Assembly: GCA_022661535.1 (NCBI GenBank)
Contig: JAKULF010000006.1
Location: forward strand, 3,033,001 to 3,097,000
Direction of reading: 5' to 3'
Length of the DNA stretch: 64,000 bases
Source: Eutypa lata
Lineage: Eukaryota; Ascomycota; Sordariomycetes; Xylariales; Diatrypaceae
A program made the translations under genes and the position numbers. Below, piece after piece: positions 23,648-35,616 of the stretch (positions are counted from its first letter, which is position 1; every line of letters starts with the position of its first letter). Below the pieces are notes generated by a model. It saw only the letters and a program-made list of their open reading frames with translations. It had not been told where the DNA came from and made no database searches.

Positions 23648-25324
23648 ATGTCACTAAACAGATGGTCCGTGCCGGATAGGGCTCGAGGAAGATCCCCCGG
23701 TTCTGACTCGGAGCTCTGTGAGAGGTTCCCAGCTATGCACATTGGACCGTCGAGGTCACAACGACGAGCGAACCTGTCCTCTGTTTTCTCGAGTCTGTTC
23801 GAAAACGAAGATACCCCTCGAAGTACTTCGGCAGCTGAAACATCTCTGCTCAGAGCTTATGGGCAAGATCTCCTATCGTCCCGTAATGAAAATGCTATCC
23901 CGATGCGTGCTATGAAGTCATCGCACAGCCCCGAGTCACAATCCATCATCCCACCTGATACTGATAGCGCCCAATCCGATGTCACATTTCGCTCACAAGG
24001 GACATGGCCAGCGGCTAGACGGTATAATCCTTTTGTCCCTATGCCTGGAGCGGTGAACAACCTGCGCTACTGCGAAGAAGAAGCTCGACGAGAGAACGAA
24101 CGTGAAGAATCTCCTGGCGAGGAAGACGACAGTAGAGAACAAACCCTCGATGAAAGCATCGAATTGACCAAGCCTCGCACGATGGTCGAAACATTTCGCT
24201 CGTCCTCCTCATCTTATCCATCGGAAGGCATCCGCTCTCCCGCATCTAACCAAGATTCTCCGGAAGCGACTGCCGCTGCAAAGGCCCTTATAGATGATTT
24301 GGTGCGATGCAGCTCGTTTCCCACCAGGGTGCTGCTATCGCGGTCTGATGTCACCGAAAGCCATCCGGCACCGCTGAGCCCGGAACGCGGCGGCTATGGC
24401 CAGCCTGAAGAACTGGCTGCTGTTGGTAGAACCTCCGGCACCGATGATACTAGAATCGATAGTGCTAGCGGTAGCCCTGAACGTGTTCATTTTAAAGAGA
24501 CTTGGAGTGCGCTAGGAACACCCCAAGTTCCTTTCGGCTCATGGCCTAATAGAGGTAATGGGCAATGTGCCAATTGCCTCAAGACCTTTCTAGACCAGGA
24601 GTTCCAACCCGAGGACATGGATACTCAAGGCTCCATTTCGCAGTCTCGATTTCCATCCTCTTATCTGCCAATGCTGGCGGAAACCAGTTTCTCCGAGAAC
24701 AATGATGGGCCTCCACAGTCGAACAACCCCAGCGCTATGGACGGTCGACGTGAAGACATGATGGACATGATGTACATACCCCCTTCTGCGCGTACTGCTA
24801 ACGGCGGAAGAATCGACAGCCTCGAGATGCCCATGCTGCACAGAACCGGCAGGGCCCCATCCCCTGTGCACAAACCCCCTTCAACCACCACACTTGGACA
24901 GCGAATGCACAAGTTCAAGATCAAGAAGTGGGCGAGGAAGGTGTATCTGCGCTCCAAAGTCCGCTTGCAACACGGCGTGAAAGCGGCGCCGTTTTCACTT
25001 CCGGGACATAATTCTAAGGGTGCTAACGCTATTTTTGCAAAGGAGCTTCACAAGCGTGCGGGGGTTGACAACAAGATGAGAAGAAGGAACTCATTAGGCC
25101 TATCCTGGGCTCGAGACAAGGGCCTGAAGAAGAAAGATGCTAGTTCGCAAGATATCACTCGAAGAGTCTCCCGATACATGGATGCCGTGATAGCCAAGAA
25201 GGCGTCCATTATGTCCATGAGACCATCGCGGGGAAGAGCCAAGACTGGTTCTTCTCGTGACTTTCATATGGGTCGGAAGAAGAGAGCTGTGTCTTGTCCG
25301 GCTCTGGGCACTACGGTTGGTTGA
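23648..25324 (+). CDS. Orphan Ser-rich protein with basic C-terminus
   Basis: This is an uninterrupted frame of 558 codons starting at ATG 23648 (CATCACCATG). I recognise no domain. Most of the protein is Ser/Pro/Glu-rich and probably disordered, with acidic runs (REEARRENEREESPGEEDD). One CxxC (GNGQCANCLKTF) lies near residue 305. The last 140 residues are strongly basic, with MHKFKIKKWARKVYLRSK and MRRRNSLGLSWARDKGLKKK, which could bind nucleic acid or act as nuclear import signals. There is no signal peptide or membrane span. Codon use and the absence of stops support a real gene. The function is unknown. Confidence 0.7.
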   Translation: MSLNRWSVPDRARGRSPGSDSELCERFPAMHIGPSRSQRRANLSSVFSSLFENEDTPRSTSAAETSLLRAYGQDLLSSRNENAIPMRAMKSSHSPESQSIIPPDTDSAQSDVTFRSQGTWPAARRYNPFVPMPGAVNNLRYCEEEARRENEREESPGEEDDSREQTLDESIELTKPRTMVETFRSSSSSYPSEGIRSPASNQDSPEATAAAKALIDDLVRCSSFPTRVLLSRSDVTESHPAPLSPERGGYGQPEELAAVGRTSGTDDTRIDSASGSPERVHFKETWSALGTPQVPFGSWPNRGNGQCANCLKTFLDQEFQPEDMDTQGSISQSRFPSSYLPMLAETSFSENNDGPPQSNNPSAMDGRREDMMDMMYIPPSARTANGGRIDSLEMPMLHRTGRAPSPVHKPPSTTTLGQRMHKFKIKKWARKVYLRSKVRLQHGVKAAPFSLPGHNSKGANAIFAKELHKRAGVDNKMRRRNSLGLSWARDKGLKKKDASSQDITRRVSRYMDAVIAKKASIMSMRPSRGRAKTGSSRDFHMGRKKRAVSCPALGTTVG

Positions 25325-25802
25325 GTAGTTAAGTTGGTATACTTGTTCGTTCATTAACGATGAGAGGTTATGTTAGGGCGAAGGATAAACAGTTGACCTT
25401 GAATGGCGACATGGGACAGGTCTGTGTTCGTGGACGTAAGTGTGAGGGCTGAAATAAGGTTAGTGGATCAGAGTAGTTGAATAGGGGCAACAGACCAGGA
25501 GACGAAGGTCTGATTCAAGTAGTAGAGTAAAGTGTATTCTAGTGCCACAAAGCATGATTCTGTAATAGATGTACATTTTTCATCTCCAGGTCTACCTTAA
25601 ATGGCGGTTGTCATGGGTTCGTGATGCTCCATTCTCTATCTCGTCTATAAATATGATCTTATGTGCAGGGGCTGCCCTAACTACTAATTATATGATGTAA
25701 CTTCGTTCTTGCTCTCGAAATGAAATACCCTCTAGGAAAGTTACCCACTGGCACGTAGTGAATTGCCTTAATTCGATTAAAACCGCCTTGACTGGTGCAA
25801 TG

Positions 25803-25820
25803 GGGCTCAGGACTGAGCCC
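25803..25820. repeat. Palindrome GGGCTCAG-GA-CTGAGCCC
   Basis: Two perfect 8-bp arms are separated by two bases. The structure lies 25 bases before a second perfect palindrome. The role is unknown. Confidence 0.85.
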
Positions 25821-25845
25821 TATAGCCACATACAGCCTAGTTATC

Positions 25846-25864
25846 TAGGTGCCTGAGGCACCTA
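25846..25864. repeat. Palindrome TAGGTGCCT-G-AGGCACCTA
   Basis: Two perfect 9-bp arms surround a single base. The arm begins with TAGGT, the motif that recurs in many spacers of this window. Confidence 0.85.
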
Positions 25865-26558
25865 CGGTCTATATAATGTTGACTTGTCGACCTTTGTATG
25901 CAGAACACTTAGACTAGAAGACATCAGAGCATAATTCCTTCCACTTCTCGCTCTTGATCATGGCTAGAAAAGATAGGTTATACTAGCTTACACTGCTACC
26001 CATTACACTGGTACTTAAGTACTTAAGGTATTCATATTGGATTTGTCTTACAATCGATACGGCAATCTACGGATTGGCAGCTGGTGGCTTTCTGAAGCAA
26101 CCTTCTGTTGGTTACTTCTATTGGTACATGACCTACATCTACCCCAGGTAGTACTACTCTCTCCTAAGCGAGTGCAATATACTTTTAATTTCATATGTTC
26201 AACCTCGTCATCTCTTCCGTAAAGTGATGCCTTATAAATAATGCAATAGGTATCTTTGCCTAAATATATTGTCTAGAAAGGAGCCCAATTTACTGCAACT
26301 TATGATACCGCGTCATTCAGCAGCAGTGTATTGGGGGAAGGGGGGATAGAAAGACATGTAGCATTGTCTAGGTGAGAGTCAGCGTTGTGCAGCGCTTCAT
26401 CAAATTCTTGGTATATGCACCTAATGCTACCTACCCTCAACTCTATGATGCCCTTACTGACTCTGTACCCCTACCTCATCACAGCCTCATTGTTTCTTTC
26501 CTTCCCTTCTTCCTACTTGTATCCCCATGCCTCTAGAGACATAGAGCCTAAACAATGT

Positions 26559-26582
26559 ATATATATATATATATATATATAT
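26559..26582. repeat. (AT)n microsatellite
   Basis: About twelve AT units in a row lie in the spacer downstream of the cullin-like gene. Confidence 0.9.
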
Positions 26583-26875
26583 GATATCTGCGCTCACAAC
26601 CATCACAGTGGCTGCCTGACTCATCAATACGCCATCTTTGTGCTTGACCCCTTTTAACGGGGAGCGCTTCTCAAATACGTATCACTGGACCCTCAGCATG
26701 CCAGATTTTCTTTTGGGGACTGCTCTCACTTAGGCCTGTTGGCCCCATGTTCAAGTTTTAGCGCCAAGGCTTTACACACCCTCCAATGCATGTGTGAGGG
26801 AGTATTGGCTCCGCCAACCATTCCGCCAAAAATGCGCACAAGATGTTCCAGTGTTGTATTTAGTCATCGGTAAGC

Positions 26876-29560
26876 CTATGTCGAAGCAGCGGTGGCAGAA
26901 TCAGCAGCAACAGCAGCAGCAGTAGTGGAGGTACCAGGAAGACTGTCGGATAGCCCCGGCGAAAAGTACTCAAGCTCATCGTGTTCGCGGCGCTGTAGGA
27001 ACTCCCTGTCCAAAAGCGACTCGACGCACTTTTTGATCCCGGCAATTTCGGGCTTGAAGCGTTCCTGGACCTGGCTGATGGTCTCGCTGACCAGCTGCGA
27101 GTACTTCATCTTCTTTCGGGCTTTCATTATCCTGACGATGATAGCCTGGACAACCAGAAATATTAGTAATCAGCATAATGAAGCCTAATTATCCTCCGCC
27201 CTTAGGTAGGGTTCCTGACAAAAGACATACCTGCATAGTGAGTTCACGGTCCTTCTCAATGGCCGTGTTGATCTTCTCATTTTCAGCCGTGTCATCCCTA
27301 GTCGAATGTAGGTTGAGGTTGACTTTGATCTTCCCGAACTTGATATCGTAATTGAGCCGAAATATTTTGCTGGGGTCTGGCTTGCCTTCCTCCGGCGACA
27401 TCAGCAATACCTTGAACTTGCTGCATAAAATCGATAGTATTGGGTTTAAGACTCCAGGATTTAGTTGCGTCGCCGCTTGGATTTCTTCATACGTGTTGTG
27501 ATCCCTCGAGTTGAATAGGAGAAGGACGGCCATTTGGTAGATCGATACGTGGAAGATATACGGCCTCTTGCAGTAACTGGTCCTAAGCTCTCCTCTGCAC
27601 AGCTGCCAAAGCCACGTGAGTTTGTGGCCTTCGTGCTTGGTTTTATAGAATTGATAGAAGTGATCACAATCGGTTGATACCTCTACGGGAGGATTGAAGT
27701 CTGTCTCCGGCGCTTGTAGAGGCCACGCATTTGCAGCAAGGATTGAGTAAGAACCAATACTACTTCCTGGCATGTATCCCAGTCGGGAATCGGGCTCTTG
27801 GAATTCTGTATTGAGATCCTTGGATATCTGCATATCTCCCAGCATGCGTCGGAGCTTGTTGGCGTAGTCGAAGCCGCATACTTCCTCGAGGTGGTTGACC
27901 ATGCTCGCCTCGGCGTCATTGGACGACGGGTGGGCGTGAAATAATAGTCTCCTCGCTAGCATGCGGATGTAGTGCTTTTGGAAGATGTCCTTATTCTCCA
28001 TGTACGCTAGGGTGGCCGTGACTGCCTCCAAACTGCTCTCGAGTTCTCGCTCCTCGATGTTATTCCGCAGCAATTCATCAACATACTTGACTAGCAGCTC
28101 AGGTGGTTTGCCATTAGATGCGCCAGCAGGGCTAGCATTGACGAAGTCACGACAGGCATCGTTGAGTGACTGCATGAATCCAGACTTATCGTCGTTAAAT
28201 GCCTCTTCGACGACTCCCCTGTACTGGGTGGAGATCCTTACAAGCTCACCCACGTAACGTTGGGGCCCTAGACTTTCCATGCCGGCAGCAACCGCATCGA
28301 AACCCTCCTTCCTGATATGCTCCCTAAACTTTTCTTTGAGGTGACTGAGGCCCCCAGGTATTGGCGACAAGAGCCTGGACACCCGTGCTATATCTTCCAC
28401 GTGGCCATGGCTTAATGAGATCTGAAACTCATTGAGGAGAAGATCGAAGTAGTCTCCAACAAGGGCCGTGCAGCAGCATTCCCGTAAGAGCGACACTGTG
28501 CGCTCGGGTAGGTATATCTCGCCGCGCTTCACTTCCTGGTCTAGACATGCCGCGATCTTTCTCATATACTCAACTATATCATTGATATTCTCGGCCATCA
28601 GCTGCTTACTCTTGGTCTCGTAGAATGTCTGGCTAGCGTTCAAGAACGGATCTTCGAAATGGTCGCGATAGAAATAAACAGGACTGGCTGGCAAGGCCGG
28701 CAAGTATTCCTTGTCCACGACGAACGATGCGAAAAAGTCAACGGCTTCCCTCATCTGGCCGTATTCGACGGTAGCTTCGTTGTTGCGCTGTTTCTCGACA
28801 AGTTCAAGGACGGAGTCTCTTAGTTGAACAGAGATGTCGGTCCGCATCTCTTTTAGCATTACCTTATGCCATAGAATAATGTGGAGCGCATATACTTCGT
28901 AGACAGTCGTGTTTCCCTCATCTCTCTCCCGCTTGATCCAATGTCTGTTCAGAAATCGGAAGACATGGTGGATGTATCTCGCAGCAGTCGTATAACGCTT
29001 CCCTTCGTTTACAAAGAAGTCTAGAAGTGCTCTACCGGTGTGCCTCTCGGCCTCTTGAGAAAGCTGTTGAAGGTGGTCTTCGAGGAACTCGGTCAACTTG
29101 ATGTAAAGGTCCTTTCCTAGCAAGAAAGCTGTATAAGCCGTGAGTAAGAATAAAGTAGTCCCAAAGAAAACGTGGCGCTGGCTGACAAACCTCCTCTGTG
29201 TGGCCGGAGGGAACCACTGCTGGTTGTACGTTGATGAACACATGAGTTGTGGATAGCACTGTGAGTTGAAATTAGGCAAGGCTAGCTCATCAATAAGGAA
29301 GGATAACATCACACACGTGTAAGTGCCCATATACTACTATCCTTGTCAGCTACTATAATAATCAGATAGAGAGATGGACAGCATACCGTAGTCATGTCTA
29401 TATCTTCACCACGCATAATGCGCGTGATACATGTGCTTATGTACACCCAACTAATAGCCGACCGTTAGACATTGCATTTTCACCAAGGGGAGTTGTAGAC
29501 ACCATTTCAAGCTTACTTTGCATCGAAATCATCAGGTTTTGGGTGATTATTTGGCGGCAT
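26876..29560 (-). CDS. Divergent cullin-1-like ubiquitin ligase scaffold
   Basis: The product is a cullin, the scaffold of cullin-RING ubiquitin ligases. I read six exons: 29517-29560, 29387-29450, 29317-29333 (17 bases), 29191-29258, 27231-29128 and 26876-27145, giving 786 residues. The N-terminus reads ITRIMRGEDIDMTTYMGTYT then AIHNSC, as in cullin 1, where it contacts Skp1. RYTTAARYIHHVFRFLNRHW and VVEEAFNDDKSGFMQSLNDA are repeat-domain blocks. FQKHYIRMLARRLLFHAH and HLEEVCGFDYANKLRRML belong to the cullin homology domain. The neddylation site is intact: IVRIMKARKKMKY, Lys at residue 705. The usual ending after EYF is followed by about 25 extra Ser/Thr/Ala residues. Many positions differ from the cullin 1 consensus, so a diverged paralogue is likely. 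Confidence 0.88.
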
Positions 29561-31395
29561 CTTGATCCTTACTGTCTGCAACCAGGGCGACACGGTATAG
29601 AGTAGAGGGGACTGGGAGGGGGATGCGGATTATGTATAGAACGTCCAGCGATTTAAATGCGATTGCATCAAGAAAATATTACGCTGAAAAGAAAACGTTC
29701 TACAAATGAGACGGATGAACTAGGTAATCTACTTTACCAAAAGGCACCAGGCAGGATAGGGAACCAAATAGATGAGAACTGGAAAGTTGATCACAAAGGA
29801 TGAATGAGTCTCATGAATTGGGTGAGTAAGGCGCAGGCAGCACCCTGTATGTGGGTTTTATTACACGTTGTGATATTATGATTGGCTAGAAGGTTGCACT
29901 TCGGAATGGTCCAGGATCTTGGCATCAAAGTCTAAATAGCCCGTTCCACACGTCATTGTAGCTGTATAAGCAGGATGCATTTAAATTTATTCATGTGAAT
30001 ATATTTTATTATAAATTAGATATATGGGAAGTCACTCGTAAAGGGCTCGATTTGATGTTTACACAAAGATTTAAAACAAAATTTACCTAAAATATTTTGG
30101 TCGTAGATGCAAAGCCAACTTGGTGCAGTTCTTTTCATTTTCTCCGTCATATGAAAATAAATGTATTAATAATGGGACCAATGCACGTACTTATTTAATA
30201 TCCTCTGAAGGTGGCCTGGACTATCATTCTAGACTTGGAGAAATTAAGATTATAGTATACCCTTCTCTTAAATAACATTTGCGTCTTTTTGATTTTCCCT
30301 CCATTTGTCCTTGTTCTGATGCATGTCTTGCATAACCAGGCCTGCACATAGGCTATTGCAGAAACAATTGTACTATACTCATACGGATGTTAAAGCAAAA
30401 TATATTTATAAAGTACCCAGGTAACACTATAAGTCAAACCACTCATCAAGATACTAATGAAGTTGGCTTTATGCTTTGTTTATGCTTTGTGGCTAGAATC
30501 TCGCTTCAATTATGTAGGATGCAAGTTGCATATCGGCAGAACGGCAGAACGGGCAACGAATTTTATAGCCTAGTTACGTAGGTAATTTCAAAAGATCAAC
30601 TTGGATAGCTTGCATCTTGAGGACATAATGGAATGTTAAATGGTGTACCAAGATATATGGGCTTTAATATAGATTATGATTGTAGGTTAAATATGGTCGA
30701 GGTATGCTGTTGATATTCTTTGGCAATAACATGGCCATACTACTACCTAGGTACCTATGTAGAGGATTCTGGTAAGTAGGTATGTAAGATTGACTTGCAA
30801 AATCTGTTGTTAAGGTAAGTGAGTCGCAGTTGAAGATGAAGCCCCAATATCTAATTACATACGTTTCACTTAAGTACCTACTAGATACTTACATATATTA
30901 AAGTAGTCCTATCAAGTTGCTTTTGAGACACCCCCTTAGTTATCCTGAAATGTTTATAGACCGCATGGGATTATTTTAATTTTAAAAGGTTTATGGACTT
31001 GCAATGCGGGCAAGAATCCGGGGGGTATCACTGAATCAGTACTGAATGTAGCCTATCAAGATGAAAAAATAGGTGGTTCCTGGAATACCACTTAAGTCTG
31101 AATCAGGCCCTATTGAATTCCTTCTAACGTATGTCTTATATCACATTTTTATTTGAATCTTTTCTTTCCAAGTCTTTCAGTTTTAAACTGTAATGCTTAG
31201 GCCATCCTCCGCAGGTAGTTGAACAACTACGGATGCGGACTTGCCTAATACGATTGCCAAGACTCTATCTGGGCTTAGATAAGCATGACAGAGAGCATGA
31301 TTTTCACCGACTCAAATACCTTTAAAGATGAGCTACTTAACATAAAGTAACATTCTTGATATATTACCTCGGGTTTATTACATACTCCTATACAA
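29561..31395. other. AT-rich divergent spacer
   Basis: This 1.8-kb AT-rich spacer lies between the cullin and the Zn2Cys6 gene. It contains the partly palindromic stretch CTACCTAGGTACCTATGTAG near 30741-30760. I see no gene. Confidence 0.5.
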
Positions 31396-31517
31396 ATGGT
31401 CGTGAGTGCTGCTATTAGATCCAAAGCTCCAAATGGTATGATTGTATCTCATTGCAGTGATTTAACTCCGCCTTATTTTCAGACGAAATCGCCGTTTACC
31501 ACCGAACGGACATCTCA

Positions 31518-33896
31518 ATGTCGGATACTGCCCCGGAGATAAACAGTTCGAATAGCAAACCATGCGGTGCTTGCCGTCGCCGAAAGGTAAGTTATGGGTG
31601 GATCATCCTCTTCTCTGGACGGTTCTGAAATATCCGTTAGGTCCGTTGCGATAAATCAAGGCCCCGCTGCCAGAACTGCCAGCGTCATGGGGAGAACTGT
31701 ATCTACGACAAGCCCACGGAGACGGAAGCTGTCGTCATTGAGAGCCAGATGAAACTTCAAGAGCGTGTCGAGAAATTGGAGAAATTAGTCCAGGACTTAT
31801 CTATGGCAAACTCCTCAAACAACAACAACAACAACTCGGGAAGCTCGCTGCGAAGTAGCCCCCGCCATCCTTCTCCGGAAGACATCTTCCGAACTCGACT
31901 GAGTAATTCACCTAGTGACAACTCCGAAGACCATGGCATCCAAGTATTTGAGCCTGGCTCTTGTTACTATATGCATCCAGATTACTGGGTGGATCTTCAC
32001 GACATCCACGATGAGCCAAGAGAACTGCTCCGGATGCCAGCCGGAGATGACACTATATGGCCCCGTATCCCGCTTGTTCCTAGCGCCACTAACACTCCAC
32101 TTGACAGCCTTGCACCACTTCACTTGCCTATCGAACAGGAGGACCGTTTAATCGATTGGTATAAGAAGCACGTCGAGCCCTTTATGAAATGTAGTCATCA
32201 GCAAGCGGGCTCGAACGAGATCTCCTTATTCAGAATCGGAAGGAGCATCATACCGAAAGAAATCGAAGCAGGCATGTTTGCAGTCCAAGCACTGACTGTA
32301 GCGGCCATGCCGTCAAGCGTGGTCCAAATGGTGATAGGACAGGAGCGCCGGGAGATGATTCATCACTTTCAAGATGCAACTGAACGTGCATTTGCGAGAG
32401 CCAACATCATGCGGACGAGAAACCACTACTTATTCAGCGGCCTGCTACATTATATCGTGAGTTCAACAATTTGGCCTTCTCTTGTGCCCTGGCGCGTCAG
32501 TAAATAGTAGAGGTACTGCTACTAATGTCGGTCTGCAGACGTTCATGTTCCAAATAGGGGATTCTGAAAAGGGGAGCTCACTTCTTGGAATTGCTTCTCG
32601 GATAGGAATGCGCAGTAAGTTGTATCAATTACACTATATTTTCTCCTCATAGTATTAAGATCATCAACAATCTCTTCCCCTTTCCCTCCTGAATTGGTGT
32701 CTGATAACTCCTTAATCAAACATTTATAATCACGTAGGCTGATCCTCTACAACATAGTGGGTCTGCATCGAGACAACACTCAATACAGTTTCTCCCCCTT
32801 TGCTGGCGAGATGAGAACAAGACTATGGACGTACTTCCTGGTGCTCGACCAGCCAAACTACAATGCGGAAGGCGCTGAATCGCTGTTTGACGCGATGCCC
32901 TGGAATAAGCGATCCTTAAACGTCAACGACCACGAATGGCCATCGCACAGATTTGTGAAGGCAGATCAAGTACCCCACGATGCCGATGGGTTCACCGACA
33001 TGACCTTTACTATCATTCAAAGAGAGCTCTTTTACATGAGTCGTGAGCTGAGGAAACTGGCGAAGTCAACCGAGTATCGTGACAGAGCGGCAATGATAGA
33101 CGAATTCGAAACGAGGATACGGCAGAAGTATATTGACCATATGAGCGAAGATCACCCTATTCAGTGTCTTATCATTCAACACACCGAATGCTACCTTGAC
33201 GGGGTGCGACTACAATTGGAGTTCTCACGTGAAAATGGGACATCTCCTCATGACGTCGAGACTTCTACGAGGTATGTTATGAATTACAGCAAGAAGACAT
33301 GCTTATCCTCTCCCTGTGGGACTCGACTCAATTGATTGACCTGAGCATTTAGGGCATTGAAGAGGACGATTGAGATGTTTGAAAAGCTGGAGCGGTTAGA
33401 TACTCTTCTTATCCGAAACCACTGGCAGTGGCTTCTACGCTGGCCTTTACCACTGCATTCCATCGGACGACTCCTTACCAAATTAGCTGAGCTCCCAGCA
33501 TACGCCGATGCGGACAGGGCTTGGAGACAAGTGGATGTCATATTCAGGAGGCACAACAACGAGGATTTCTCCATGGCCAATGTCCCGGCGTGGAGGGTGG
33601 TAGAACGACTTTGCGACCAGGCTATGTTGGCTCATTCTTCAAGGGTGCACACTGGTTATAGTTATGCGACAAGGTTGTCGTCTGCGGATATGGGTCCTCT
33701 AACAGAAGCCCGTATCCTTAGTCCAACTAATCCTTTATCTAATAGGGCCGAGGGTACATATGGAGGAGATATTGACATGTTTCGTCAATATTCAAGCGAA
33801 GAGGTTGATATGTCATCTTGGATAAACCCTCCAATCTCTGACAACCAAGAGGGCATTAACCACTTCCCTCCCAATCCTCTAAACAATATATTTTGA
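31518..33896 (+). CDS. Zn(II)2Cys6 fungal transcription factor
   Basis: This is a GAL4-type regulator. I read five exons: 31518-31586, 31641-32456, 32539-32614, 32758-33271 and 33353-33896, giving 672 residues. The zinc cluster is complete: CGACRRRKVRC, DKSRPRCQNC and QRHGENC, with the usual Cys spacing. A linker and a short coiled coil (MKLQERVEKLEKLVQDL) follow, for dimerisation. The middle region carries the fungal-specific domain, with GIASRIGMRMGLHRDN across the third intron. The alternative acceptor at 32737 breaks the frame, so I chose 32758. An upstream exon at 31396-31435 could join at 31483 and add 25 residues at the N-terminus. The gene is tail to tail with the OYE gene, 128 bases apart. 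Its targets are unknown. Confidence 0.88.
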
Positions 33897-34024
33897 TCAT
33901 GCATCCAACGTAAGGAATCTTGTATAAAGCTAGCCTCACTTGTGTCTCCGTGCTCTGTGAGTCCTCGTCATGCCGAAACCCCAACCATCTGTTACCGCAT
34001 TGTCAGCTTCAATCCAGTATGCAT

Positions 34025-35616
<1,592 letters not shown>

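Larger units (their letters stand above)
25325..26875. other. Convergent spacer with two perfect palindromes
   Basis: This spacer lies between the orphan gene and the cullin 3' end. It carries two short perfect palindromes (25803-25820 and 25846-25864) and an (AT)12 microsatellite (26559-26582). No supported gene is present. Confidence 0.5.

Noticed and set aside
32738..32757. Acceptor at 32737 for exon 4 of the Zn2Cys6 gene
   Set aside because: It looks like a good acceptor but breaks the frame with exon 3. The acceptor 20 bases later restores GMRMGLHRDN and a total length divisible by three.
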